Assembly: GCF_001439925.1 (NCBI RefSeq)
Contig: NZ_LMBV01000008.1
Coordinates: forward strand, 49,022 to 113,021
Source: Peribacillus muralis
GTDB taxonomy: Bacteria > Bacillota > Bacilli > Bacillales > DSM-1321
Length of the DNA: 64,000 nt
Direction of reading: 5' to 3'
Made by a program: the position numbers and the translations under genes. Of the stretch, positions 34,351-42,841 are shown in pieces (within the stretch, counting starts at the first letter, position 1; each line of letters opens with the position of its first letter). The notes under the pieces were generated by a model. It was given only the letters and a program-made list of their open reading frames with translations. It did no database searches and was not told where the DNA came from.

Positions 34351-35118
34351 TTGGAGCTTAATCAATTATTTAATTTAAACGGTAAAGTGGCGATCATTAC
34401 TGGCGCAAGTAAAGGAATCGGAAAAGACTTGGCGATAATGCTTGCGCGAGCAGGTAGCGATATCGCTATCATAGCCCGTAATGAAGAGCAGCTTGAAGAA
34501 GCTGCCCATGAAATTGAACGAGTCGGTGTGAAAGTTTTACCTGTCTCTTTTGATTTAACGAAGGTGGAAGACACGGCGCATGTAATGGAACGGATATACA
34601 AGCATTTCGGCAGGATAGATATCTTAATTAATAATGCAGGCATCAACGTGGCAAAGCCGGCTGAAGAGCTGACACCACAAGATTGGGATAAGGTACTGGA
34701 CATTAATTTAAAAAGTGTATTTTTTACGAGCCAAGCAGCAGGGAAGTATATGATCGACCAAAAAAAAGGCAAGATCATCAATATGTCTTCACAAATGGCA
34801 TTCGTCGGCTATTACAAGCGGGCAGCGTATTCCTCCAGCAAAGGAGGAATAACACAGATGACGAAAGCGCTGGCAATAGAGTGGGCGCCGCATCAAATCA
34901 ATGTCAATGCCATAGCCCCAACCTTCATAGAGACACCGATGACGAAGCAGATGTTTGAGGATGAAACCTTTAAACGTGAAGTATTGGGCAGGATTCCTCT
35001 CGGCAGGCTTGCTAAAACGGAGGACCTATTCGGCGGCGTGCTCTATCTGGCTTCGAGCAGTTCAGATATGATGACAGGCCAAACATTGGTGGTTGATGGC
35101 GGTTGGACGGTCTGGTGA
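34351..35118 (+). CDS. Short-chain dehydrogenase/reductase
   Basis: This 255-residue classical SDR uses NAD(P)(H) to interconvert an alcohol and a ketone. The cofactor loop TGASKGIG is at 17-24 and NNAGI at 94-98. The catalytic set is Ser147, Tyr160 and Lys164 (YSSSK), and the C-terminal MTGQTLVVDGG is typical. I place the start at TTG 34351 behind GGGTGAT; longer versions would begin inside the operator palindrome. It opens the LacI-controlled operon, and a second operator lies between it and the next gene. It may act on a hydroxy-acid or sugar-like intermediate. Confidence 0.88.
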   Translation: MELNQLFNLNGKVAIITGASKGIGKDLAIMLARAGSDIAIIARNEEQLEEAAHEIERVGVKVLPVSFDLTKVEDTAHVMERIYKHFGRIDILINNAGINVAKPAEELTPQDWDKVLDINLKSVFFTSQAAGKYMIDQKKGKIINMSSQMAFVGYYKRAAYSSSKGGITQMTKALAIEWAPHQINVNAIAPTFIETPMTKQMFEDETFKREVLGRIPLGRLAKTEDLFGGVLYLASSSSDMMTGQTLVVDGGWTVW

Positions 35119-35122
35119 GATT

Positions 35123-35140
35123 TTTGAATACGTATTCAAA
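35123..35140. promoter_or_regulatory. Operator 2, inside the operon
   Basis: A perfect 18-bp palindrome with core TTGAATACGTATTCAA lies 5 bp after the SDR stop and directly before the GGAGG of the next gene. It could block elongation or an internal promoter, or loop to operator 1 about 840 bp upstream. Confidence 0.8.
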
Positions 35141-35152
35141 GGAGGATGAAGA

Positions 35153-36334
35153 ATGTTTGCACATATAAACCACGATTTTCGGATGCCGACAGTTTTCCGC
35201 TTTGGTGTTGGGGCATTTGCGACGTTAGCGAAAGAAATTGAAACGATTGGTGCCAAGAAGGTTGCGATCGTTAGTGACAAAGGACTTGAAAAGGTGGGCG
35301 TCGTTCAAAGGGTGGTCGAGCTTATTGAACCACTTTCCGTGCCAACCGTCACTTATACGAATATTGCCGGTGAGCCAACGTTTCAGCTATTGCGAGATGC
35401 TGTAGAAACGCTTCAAGCCGAGAAATGCGACTTGATCATTGGAATTGGCGGGGGAAGTGCGCTGGATGTCGCCAAAGCAACAGCTGCTTTATGCGGGAAA
35501 GATGATATCAGCTCGTATTTAAGTGGTGCGAAAACGATTGAATCCCGGGCGGTGAAATGCATCCTTTTACCGACAACCTCCGGAACAGGTTCGGAAGTGA
35601 CGTTGAATGCCATTTTCGGTGATGAAGAGCAGCAGGTTAAAAGAGGGCTCGTAAGTCCAGCGTTCCTTCCGGATGCAGCGATCATCGACCCGGAGCTGAC
35701 CATTTCCTGCCCGCCTCGAGTGACCGCGGCATCAGGGGTGGACGCATTTACACATGCGATTGAATCATATATCGCCATCAAGTCGACACCGCTCACGAAG
35801 GTCTACTCAGAAAAGGCGATGAAGCTATTCACTTCGAACATTACTAGAGCTGTCCACAATGGAAATGACTTGGAGGCACGGATTGGGATGAGCTGGGTAA
35901 GCTCGCTCGCCGGTGTGGCGCTTGCAAATGCAGGAGTGGGAGCGGTTCATGCACTCGCATATCCATTAGGCGGAACATTCCATATTGAGCATGGAGTCGC
36001 AAATGCCCTTTTAATGCCATTTGTTTTCGAAGTGATCGGAAAAACCTGTACGGAAGAAATGATTGAAGTAGCGTCCTTTTTACAGCTGGGCGATTACAAA
36101 TCACGACCGCATCAAGCATTAAAGGCAGTTGTTGCTTACATGTATCAGCTTCTGGAGGATCTGGATTTACCAACATCGTTATCTGAACTGGGGATTGATG
36201 AAGGCTCATTACCGATGCTGGCGGAACAAGCGGCCAAAATCGATCGCCTGCTCTCGAATACTCCTTATAAGCTAAATGAACAAAAGATCCTTGGAATCTA
36301 TCAAAGCGCCTTTAAAGGAAGGGAGGGAAACTAA
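35153..36334 (+). CDS. Iron-containing alcohol dehydrogenase
   Basis: This 393-residue group III (iron) alcohol dehydrogenase has the NAD-binding GGGSALD at residues 99-105. Metal ligands are Asp197, His201, His266 and His280, in GVDAFTHAIE, AVHALAYPLGG and HIEHGVANALLMP. All four ligands are intact. Relatives include 1,3-propanediol, lactaldehyde and hydroxyacid-oxoacid dehydrogenases as well as maleylacetate reductases. The SD GGAGG abuts operator 2. The aldehyde dehydrogenase gene starts 1 bp after this gene, so an alcohol to aldehyde to acid sequence is likely. Confidence 0.9.
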   Translation: MFAHINHDFRMPTVFRFGVGAFATLAKEIETIGAKKVAIVSDKGLEKVGVVQRVVELIEPLSVPTVTYTNIAGEPTFQLLRDAVETLQAEKCDLIIGIGGGSALDVAKATAALCGKDDISSYLSGAKTIESRAVKCILLPTTSGTGSEVTLNAIFGDEEQQVKRGLVSPAFLPDAAIIDPELTISCPPRVTAASGVDAFTHAIESYIAIKSTPLTKVYSEKAMKLFTSNITRAVHNGNDLEARIGMSWVSSLAGVALANAGVGAVHALAYPLGGTFHIEHGVANALLMPFVFEVIGKTCTEEMIEVASFLQLGDYKSRPHQALKAVVAYMYQLLEDLDLPTSLSELGIDEGSLPMLAEQAAKIDRLLSNTPYKLNEQKILGIYQSAFKGREGN

Positions 36335-36335
36335 G

Positions 36336-37772
36336 TTGATTGGTACCGATTCAGATAAAAAGAAATTATTCATCGGGGGCGAGTGGCTGGAAGGAAACAA
36401 TCATTACGATCTTCGGTCTCCTTTCTCGGGTAAGGTGATCGCACAAGTTCCTTTGGCAGAAAAGGAAACCGTTTTAAACGCGATTGAATGTGCCGAACGT
36501 GGCGCGAAGGAAATGAGAAAGCTGACGGCGCTTGAGCGTTCAACCATTTTGGAACGCGCAGTCGCACTATTTCAGGAAAGACTTGAGGAATGTGCATTAA
36601 TACTCGCTAAAGAAAATGCCAAGCCATTGAAAGCGGCGAGAGGGGAAATAGTACGAACGATCGAAACGTATAAGTTTGCGGCAGAAGAAGCAAAACGGAT
36701 CCATGGTGAAACGATTCCGATGGATGCCGCTAAAAACGGGAAAGGCCGTTTTGCTTATACGAAGCGTGAACCGCTTGGTGTCATTGCTGCGATCACACCC
36801 TTCAACTTTCCGTTTAATTTAGCAGCACATAAGCTTGGCCCTGCGTTTGCTGCAGGTAACGCAGTCATATTAAAGCCAGCTTCACAAACGCCGTTAAGCG
36901 CAATCATGGCCGCGGAAATCTTTGAAGAAGCAGGCTTGCCTAAAGGAGCGCTCAATGTCGTCACAGGTAAGGGAAGCGTCGTCGGCGATGTTTTGGTCAC
37001 TGATCCTAGAATTAAAATGGTTACGTTTACAGGAAGTGTCGACGTCGGTTTGGGAATCAAAGAAAAAGCGGGTTTGAAAAAAGTGACATTGGAGCTTGGT
37101 TCAAATTCAGCTGTCATCATTGACAGTGCTGATGACTTGGATGCCGTTGCAGCGCGTTGTGTCGAAGGTTCCTTTGCCTATTCAGGTCAGGTATGCATCT
37201 CGATCCAGCGAATATATGTACAAGAAGATTTACATGAAGCATTTTTACAAAAATTCACGGAAAAGACGAAGCAGCTCAAGATTGGCGATCCGGAATCCGA
37301 AGATACAGACCTTTCCGCACTGATTCATATTAATGAAGCGGAACGTGTGGAAAAATGGATTGAATTGGCTAGAATGGCTGGAACGGAAATCGTTTATGGC
37401 GGGCAAAGAACAGATGCAGTCCTTCATCCAACCATTATCAAAAATGCAGGGTCAACACAGGAAGTATGCTGTCAAGAAGCATTTGCCCCGATCGTTTCAG
37501 TGAACGCCTATAAAACATGGGATGAAGCAATCGAGCTTGTGAATGATTCTTTATACGGCCTCCAAGCAGGGGTGTATACGACATCCATGCCAAAAGCGTT
37601 CGATGCCGTTGAACGGCTTGAAGTCGGCGGGGTCATCGTCAATGACATCCCATCCTTCAGGGTGGATCAAATGCCATACGGCGGTGTGAAAAACAGCGGA
37701 ACAGGCAGAGAAGGGGTTAAGTATTCAGTCGAGGAAATGACGGAATTGAAGCTTGCCGTCTTTACGCTTTGA
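36336..37772 (+). CDS. NAD(P)-dependent aldehyde dehydrogenase
   Basis: This 478-residue ALDH-superfamily enzyme oxidises an aldehyde to the acid. The oxyanion Asn157 is in TPFNFPFN, the cofactor Lys180 in ILKPAS, the general base Glu253 in LELGSN, and the nucleophile Cys287 in YSGQVCIS. It is closest in feel to the lactaldehyde/phosphonoacetaldehyde/sulfolactaldehyde branch. The TTG at 36336 is used: GGGAGGG lies 8 nt upstream and the gene then abuts the alcohol dehydrogenase stop. Longer versions would overlap that gene. All catalytic residues are present. Confidence 0.9.
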   Translation: MIGTDSDKKKLFIGGEWLEGNNHYDLRSPFSGKVIAQVPLAEKETVLNAIECAERGAKEMRKLTALERSTILERAVALFQERLEECALILAKENAKPLKAARGEIVRTIETYKFAAEEAKRIHGETIPMDAAKNGKGRFAYTKREPLGVIAAITPFNFPFNLAAHKLGPAFAAGNAVILKPASQTPLSAIMAAEIFEEAGLPKGALNVVTGKGSVVGDVLVTDPRIKMVTFTGSVDVGLGIKEKAGLKKVTLELGSNSAVIIDSADDLDAVAARCVEGSFAYSGQVCISIQRIYVQEDLHEAFLQKFTEKTKQLKIGDPESEDTDLSALIHINEAERVEKWIELARMAGTEIVYGGQRTDAVLHPTIIKNAGSTQEVCCQEAFAPIVSVNAYKTWDEAIELVNDSLYGLQAGVYTTSMPKAFDAVERLEVGGVIVNDIPSFRVDQMPYGGVKNSGTGREGVKYSVEEMTELKLAVFTL

Positions 37773-37821
37773 ATAGATTGAAATTTATAAAAAATAACGA
37801 ACGTGGAAGGGGAAATTAAAA

Positions 37822-38445
37822 ATGACAGTACAAGAACCTAAAGTGAAAAAAGCGGTAACGAATGAGGAAATGGAAAATAATTGGATCGTTCGGTTTGATG
37901 AAATGAAATCAAAAGGCATACCGTTAATGTTCATTGATAGCATAATTCCGGGTCACCAACGGATAAACTATACATTAATTGGGGATACAGCAAGTGAAAA
38001 TGATAACTTCACACCAGAAATCACCGAGCCGCATGGTTTCCAAATCGGAATGGTAAAGGCCCAGAAAGGAAACGGACCTGCATACCATACGCATGATTAC
38101 ATCGAATCCTTTCTTCCGCTTTCAGGAAAATGGCGTTTCTATTGGGGAAAAGGACCGGATGAAATTGAAGGCGAAACTATTATCAATCAATGGGATCTAA
38201 TTTCATTACCGCCAGGCTTATGGAGAGGCTTCGAAAACATCAGTGAAGAAGATGCCTGGATCTTCGCCGTGCTTGAACAACATCAAGTATTTGATGGAAA
38301 AGACCCTTACTGGGCTCCAAAAGTGATTAAAGATGCAGCTAAGTATGGCTTTCATGCCAATGATTTAGGAAAAATGATTAAACCGGATAACTTCGAAGAG
38401 CTTGAAAAGGAAATCGCCGATAAATTGAAAATGGGAGAAAAATAA
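37822..38445 (+). CDS. Cupin-domain protein
   Basis: This 207-residue single-cupin protein has motif 1 GPAYHTHDYIESFLPLSGKW (HxH...E) and motif 2 WDLISLPPGLWRGFEN, so it probably binds a divalent metal. It could be an isomerase, lyase or dioxygenase of the pathway; the subfamily is not one I can name. It lies 49 bp after the aldehyde dehydrogenase gene and 2 bp before the hydrolase gene, in the middle of the catabolic operon. Confidence 0.8.
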   Translation: MTVQEPKVKKAVTNEEMENNWIVRFDEMKSKGIPLMFIDSIIPGHQRINYTLIGDTASENDNFTPEITEPHGFQIGMVKAQKGNGPAYHTHDYIESFLPLSGKWRFYWGKGPDEIEGETIINQWDLISLPPGLWRGFENISEEDAWIFAVLEQHQVFDGKDPYWAPKVIKDAAKYGFHANDLGKMIKPDNFEELEKEIADKLKMGEK

Positions 38446-38447
38446 GC

Positions 38448-39155
38448 ATGGCTAAAGTACCGCTCATTTTGCTTCCTGGTACGCTTTGTGATGAGCGCTT
38501 GTGGGAAATGGTGAATCTATCAGATCTTGCTGAAGTGAAAGTCTGTGATGTATCCAAGGCTGATACGATAGAAGGATTGGCAAAGTCAGTATTGGAAGAT
38601 GCACCTGAAAGGTTTGCCCTTGCAGGCTTATCCCTGGGTGGCATCATTTCTCTTGAAATCATGCGTCTTGCACCGGAGCGGGTCATGAAGCTAGCGTTGC
38701 TTGATACAAATCCAAACCCTCCCCAACCTGAACAAATCTCAGGTTGGGAGAGGTTTATCGAAATGGCCAATAATGGCCAATTTCTCGATATTACACGCAA
38801 GTACCTTCTCCCGGTGTTAATCCATCAAGACCGGAGACATGATGAAGCATTAGTATCAAAGATTATCGATATGGCGGAGAAAGTCGGAAAAGTTGGGTAT
38901 ATCAATCAGTTAAAGGCCGTGATGACGCGCTCTGACCAACGTTCCATCCTTTCTACTATTGACTGCCCGACGATGATTTTGGTAGGCAAGGAAGACATGG
39001 TCTGTCCTGTTCAAATGTCTGAATTTCTAAAAGAAAAGATCCCGGGCGCGAGATTGGAAATCGTAAATCATTCAGGTCATTTAAGTGCGTTAGAGCAGCC
39101 AGGAAAAGTAAGCGCTCTATTGAGGGATTGGTTAATGAAGGGTGAGGAAAGATGA
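38448..39155 (+). CDS. Alpha/beta hydrolase
   Basis: This 235-residue alpha/beta-fold hydrolase has the nucleophile Ser62 in AGLSLGG, the acid in VGKEDMVCPV and the catalytic His in NHSGHLSALEQP. A compact lid lies between. It resembles enol-lactone or ester hydrolases of catabolic operons. Its stop overlaps the aldolase start (ATGA), so the two are translationally coupled, suggesting that ester or lactone opening directly precedes C-C cleavage. Confidence 0.85.
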   Translation: MAKVPLILLPGTLCDERLWEMVNLSDLAEVKVCDVSKADTIEGLAKSVLEDAPERFALAGLSLGGIISLEIMRLAPERVMKLALLDTNPNPPQPEQISGWERFIEMANNGQFLDITRKYLLPVLIHQDRRHDEALVSKIIDMAEKVGKVGYINQLKAVMTRSDQRSILSTIDCPTMILVGKEDMVCPVQMSEFLKEKIPGARLEIVNHSGHLSALEQPGKVSALLRDWLMKGEER

Positions 39156-39928
39156 AGCAGAATGCAACAAAGGAAAAAATAAAACGTGGGGAACAGGTTC
39201 TTGGTGCATTTTTAGGGATAAATTCCCCTCCTTTAGTCGAAATGCTTGGGTATGCAGGCTTTGATTTTGTCCTAATAGATGACGAGCATGGTGCATTCAG
39301 TCCGTCAGAGCTTGAAAACATGATCCGTACGGCAGATTCTGTCGGGCTTGACCCGATCGTCCGGGTTTCCTATGACCCTTCCAGTATCCAAAAGGCTTTG
39401 GATCGGGGCGCAAAAGGTGTACAAGTACCAATGGTCAATACGAAAGAAGAGGCACTTGAAGTCGTTAAGCGGGCTAAATTCCCTCCATATGGAAATAGGG
39501 GGGTATCGTATTCGACCAGACCTGCACGTTACGGAAAAGAAAGTGGAAAACCCTATTTAGATGAGAGTAATGAAAATGTTATGATAATTGTGCATATTGA
39601 AACAAAAACTGCTGCCAGCAACTTTGAAGCCATTGCCACGGTGCCTGGAATTGACTTAGCCTTTATCGGATCGACGGACCTCTCGGTGAACATGGGCTAT
39701 CAACTAGAAGGTGCGAGTCATCCGGACGTGCAAAAGGTCATAAATCAACTGTTCACACAAGGGAGAGAACTAGGTGTTCCAATCGGTACGGTTGCCGGTA
39801 ATAGCGCTGCTGCAAATGATGCATTTGACAAAGGCGCCCAATACGTTGGGGTCATATTGAATAATGTGATTACGTCTGCATTAAATGATGTTGTCTCGTC
39901 AAGCAAACCAGTGCACCCTATTAAATGA
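39152..39928 (+). CDS. HpcH/HpaI-family class II aldolase
   Basis: This 258-residue aldolase of the HpcH/HpaI (2-keto-3-deoxy acid) family cleaves hydroxy-keto acids to pyruvate or glyoxylate plus an aldehyde, using a divalent metal. DFVLIDDEHGAFS carries the catalytic His, PIVRV the active-site Arg, MIVHIETKTA the metal Glu, and DLAFIGSTDLS the metal Asp. The product aldehyde could feed the upstream aldehyde dehydrogenase. It overlaps the hydrolase gene by 4 bp and precedes the first SnoaL-like gene by 21 bp. Confidence 0.88.
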   Translation: MKQNATKEKIKRGEQVLGAFLGINSPPLVEMLGYAGFDFVLIDDEHGAFSPSELENMIRTADSVGLDPIVRVSYDPSSIQKALDRGAKGVQVPMVNTKEEALEVVKRAKFPPYGNRGVSYSTRPARYGKESGKPYLDESNENVMIIVHIETKTAASNFEAIATVPGIDLAFIGSTDLSVNMGYQLEGASHPDVQKVINQLFTQGRELGVPIGTVAGNSAAANDAFDKGAQYVGVILNNVITSALNDVVSSSKPVHPIK

Positions 39929-39949
39929 TGTTGAAGAGGAGTTAATGGG

Positions 39950-41143
39950 ATGACTAAATCCACAGAGACCGCCGATGTGAACGAGAAAAAAGCTGTACCA
40001 AGGAAGATACTACGTTCTGATAATGGGAAAATCCATTATGGATATAGTGAAGAGGTTAATAGATTAGGATTTCACGACTTCAATGAGTTTAGTAAAAACC
40101 TGAATCGCAAGCAAAGCATGGATGGTTTTGATCCACAGTACTTAGACATAGTGGATTACATTATAAAAATCACTCATCAAATTTGGGAAGAGCGAGGCAT
40201 TGGCGTTATTTACAAAACGTACCATAATAATGTCACCATGCATTGTGGGTCATTGAATGTACAAGGGATGAATGCGGTTATCTCCAATACCCTGCAAACA
40301 TTACATGCCTTTCCAGATAGAAGATTAATAGGAGAAAATGTTGTCTGGTCTGGAAACGATAAAGATGGCTTTTATTCCTCCCACCGAATTAACTCCACTG
40401 CAACGAATTTAGGGGACTCGTCTTTCGGGTCTGCTACAGGTAAAAAGGTGAATTTTAGAACTACTGTCGATTGTGTTGTTCACTCGAACCGCATTTATGA
40501 AGAATGGTTGGTGAGGGATAATCTTTATCTTGTTCAACAGCTTGGTTTCGATCCTCATGAGGTTGCAAAAAAACTGGCGCAAAACTCTAAAAGTAACGCA
40601 TCTTCCTTACAACTTAGCTACGGTTTAAGCGAGACGATGAATGGTCAATTGATGCCAGCCTTATTTGAACCAAAATCCGCTCAATTCGATATTGGAGAAG
40701 TTATTTTGGATATGTACAATAAGGTTTGGGAATGGCGATTATTCAATCTAGTGAGTGATTATTATGCAGATCACGCAGTTGTACATTACATTTGTGATAA
40801 GGATCTTGTCGGCTACGATCAAATTCAAGGAATGCTCGTCAGCCTGTTGGCATCCTTCCCGAATGCCAAGTTTTTGGTGGACCGTGTCACTTGCAACCCG
40901 TTAGATGATAATGATGCTTGGGATGTATCTGTAAGATGGCGCCTCCAAGGATTACATGAAGGAATAGGCTACTTCGGACAACCTAGTTGGAAACCGGTTG
41001 AAATTCTAGGAATCACTCAGCTGCGAGTAATGGAAGGTAAAGTAGTTGAAGAGTGGATCACCTTTGATGGGTTGGATGTCCTTAAACAGATTTACTTGAA
41101 CACAGAAGAACCTATTGAAAAATCCCATCAGGAAGATCTTTAA
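39950..41143 (+). CDS. Double SnoaL/NTF2-like protein (paralogue 1 of 3)
   Basis: This 397-residue protein is built from two SnoaL-like (NTF2-fold) domains. Domain 1 spans about 65-215 (IVDYIIKITHQIWEERG, then LHAFPDRRLIGENVVWSG, then CVVHSNRIYEEWLVRDN). Domain 2 spans about 245-385 (VLDMYNKVWEWRLFNLV, YADHAVVHY, LLASFPNAKF, VVEEWITFDGLDVLKQI). Such folds form polyketide cyclases, ketosteroid isomerases and dehydratases. The doubled form with the linker QQLGFDPHEVAKKLA is shared with two neighbours. The SD is AGAGGAG. Its place at the end of the catabolic operon suggests an isomerase, dehydratase or cyclase step, or a hetero-oligomer with its paralogues. Confidence 0.78.
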   Translation: MTKSTETADVNEKKAVPRKILRSDNGKIHYGYSEEVNRLGFHDFNEFSKNLNRKQSMDGFDPQYLDIVDYIIKITHQIWEERGIGVIYKTYHNNVTMHCGSLNVQGMNAVISNTLQTLHAFPDRRLIGENVVWSGNDKDGFYSSHRINSTATNLGDSSFGSATGKKVNFRTTVDCVVHSNRIYEEWLVRDNLYLVQQLGFDPHEVAKKLAQNSKSNASSLQLSYGLSETMNGQLMPALFEPKSAQFDIGEVILDMYNKVWEWRLFNLVSDYYADHAVVHYICDKDLVGYDQIQGMLVSLLASFPNAKFLVDRVTCNPLDDNDAWDVSVRWRLQGLHEGIGYFGQPSWKPVEILGITQLRVMEGKVVEEWITFDGLDVLKQIYLNTEEPIEKSHQEDL

Positions 41144-41238
41144 TCTTCTGGATTTTTGTTTGTAGATATTATGTAATGCACAAAAAAGCATAATGAACTA
41201 GGCGTCAATTACGACTGAAAATGTATTTGAGAAAACAT

Positions 41239-41310
41239 GGTGATTTTATTTTAGAAATGTACAATAAGGTATGGGAACGGCGGGATAACGTTTGATGGTA
41301 TGGACGTTCA
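41239..41310 (+). pseudogene. Remnant of a fourth double SnoaL-like gene
   Basis: The 15 codons 41239-41283 encode GDFILEMYNKVWERR, matching the start of domain 2 of the neighbouring paralogues. They jump, in another frame from 41285, to ITFDGMDV, matching their C-terminal ITFDGLDV. The middle (about 120 codons) is deleted. This is a decayed fourth copy lying between copies 1 and 2. Confidence 0.75.
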
Positions 41311-41342
41311 TGCCGATCAAGAAAAAAAGGACGTGTGGAAAA

Positions 41343-42512
41343 TTGACAAAAGTAGATGATAGTAAAGTGATGGAAAAGAAAGAATCACTAGATTTTAACA
41401 CCACACAAAATAATCATATAGTTCTTCATGACAAAGTTTTTTACGGAGATAATTCAGAGGTAAATCGTTTAGGCTACGCAGATTATAATGAATTTTCGAA
41501 GAACACAATCCGAAAACAAAGCATGAGGGGTTTCGATAGTACCTATGTAGACATTGTGGATTATATTGTGAAATGCACCCACCGCATTTGGGAAGAAAAC
41601 GGTTTCGGCTTGATCTATTCCCACTACCATAATGAATCGATTTTACATGCAGGATCACTTAATTACTATGGAATCAATCATGTGCTGTCTAGTTCCATTC
41701 AAATGCAACATTCTTTTCCTGATCGAAAGGTAGTAGGCGAACAAGTCATTTGGTCAGGAAATGATCAAGATGCATTTTATACATCTCACCGTAGCTTGTC
41801 ATTGGGGACAAATCTAGGAGCAACAAGTTTTGGACCAGCGACAGGTAAAAGGGCATCTTTTAGAGTGATTGCAGATTGTGTTGTTCATTCTAACAGAATC
41901 GTAGAAGAATGGCTTGTAAGGGATTATCTTCATATAGTGAAACAGTTAGGATATAATCCGGTCGAGATTGCTAAAAAACTCGCTCGCACTTCTCAAAAAC
42001 AGTCTAGTTTCGGGAGACCTGAAGCGATGGAAGGTCAATTTATGCCTGAAGTATACACTAAAAAGCATGAATATTTCGAAATTGGAGATTTTGTTTTAGA
42101 GATGTACAATAAAATTTGGGAACAGCGATTATTTAATCATGTAAAAGATTACTACGCAGATCATGCAGTGGTCCATTACATTTGTGATCAAGATATAGTA
42201 GGGCACAATAAAATCCAAGGATTGCTTGTTAGTTTATTTGCATCGTTCCCAACGGCAAAAGTAATCCTGGAAAGAGTTACGTGCAATCAAGGTGAACGTA
42301 ATAAAGAGTGGGATGTTGCAGTAAGATGGAGATTGCAAGGTATGCATGAGGGAATTGGCACGTTTGGTTTGCCGAGTGGAAAGCCAATTGAAATCCTTGG
42401 AATTACTCATCTGAAAGTTCGCAATGAAAAAATAGTTGAAGAATGGATCGTATTCGATGGGATAGATGTATTGCGGCAAACCTTTTTAGACACAGAGGAT
42501 GAAACTATTTAA
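41343..42512 (+). CDS. Double SnoaL/NTF2-like protein (paralogue 2 of 3)
   Basis: This ~389-residue paralogue has the same two-domain layout. Shared blocks are SEVNRLGYADYNEFSKN, GFDSTYVDIVDYIVKCTHRI, HSFPDRKVVGEQVIWSGND, CVVHSNRIVEEWLVRDY, YYADHAVVHYICDQDIVG and GIGTFGLPSGKPIEILGITH. I suggest the TTG at 41343 (product starts TKVDDSK), matching the short charged N-terminus of the other copies; a longer frame from 41292 reads through the pseudogene remnant. The ribosome site is weak. About 200 bp of decayed sequence separates it from copy 1. Function as for copy 1: an unknown catabolic NTF2-fold enzyme. Confidence 0.75.
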   Translation: MTKVDDSKVMEKKESLDFNTTQNNHIVLHDKVFYGDNSEVNRLGYADYNEFSKNTIRKQSMRGFDSTYVDIVDYIVKCTHRIWEENGFGLIYSHYHNESILHAGSLNYYGINHVLSSSIQMQHSFPDRKVVGEQVIWSGNDQDAFYTSHRSLSLGTNLGATSFGPATGKRASFRVIADCVVHSNRIVEEWLVRDYLHIVKQLGYNPVEIAKKLARTSQKQSSFGRPEAMEGQFMPEVYTKKHEYFEIGDFVLEMYNKIWEQRLFNHVKDYYADHAVVHYICDQDIVGHNKIQGLLVSLFASFPTAKVILERVTCNQGERNKEWDVAVRWRLQGMHEGIGTFGLPSGKPIEILGITHLKVRNEKIVEEWIVFDGIDVLRQTFLDTEDETI

Positions 42513-42646
42513 TTGATGCATGTCCACCGATTGTTTATACATGAATCAGCTTTCTAATGCCATATTATATATTACTTTGAAAAGGAGCCTTCTTTTACCT
42601 TTTAAAGGGAGAGTAAAGGGGGGGGGCTATTTTTGGGATATTTTTA

Positions 42647-42675
42647 TTTACATTAGTTAGAAAATTGTTTATATT
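42647..42675 (+). promoter_or_regulatory. Promoter of the third SnoaL-like gene
   Basis: TTTACA (42647-42652), a 17-nt spacer and TATATT (42670-42675). The hexamers and spacing are the same as at 34.22 kb. The gap 42513-42841 also contains a run of nine G and operator 3. Confidence 0.7.
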
Positions 42676-42690
42676 CTATACTATCAATCA

Positions 42691-42710
42691 TTTTGAATGC
42701 GTATTCAAAA
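42691..42710. promoter_or_regulatory. Operator 3, CG-centred palindrome
   Basis: This 20-bp palindrome with core TTGAATGCGTATTCAA has one mismatch to operators 1 and 2. It begins 15 bp after the -10 box, so a bound repressor would cover the early transcribed region. Confidence 0.78.
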
Positions 42711-42841
42711 TCAATTCTACCTTGGTGATACAAAACCGGTTGAACAAATGATATCTCAAGTTTGATTAAGTACTGACTTAAGTAAGGATATTAAACCCAA
42801 ATTGCGGATTTTAAAATCTAACAAAAAGGATGGTTACTATC

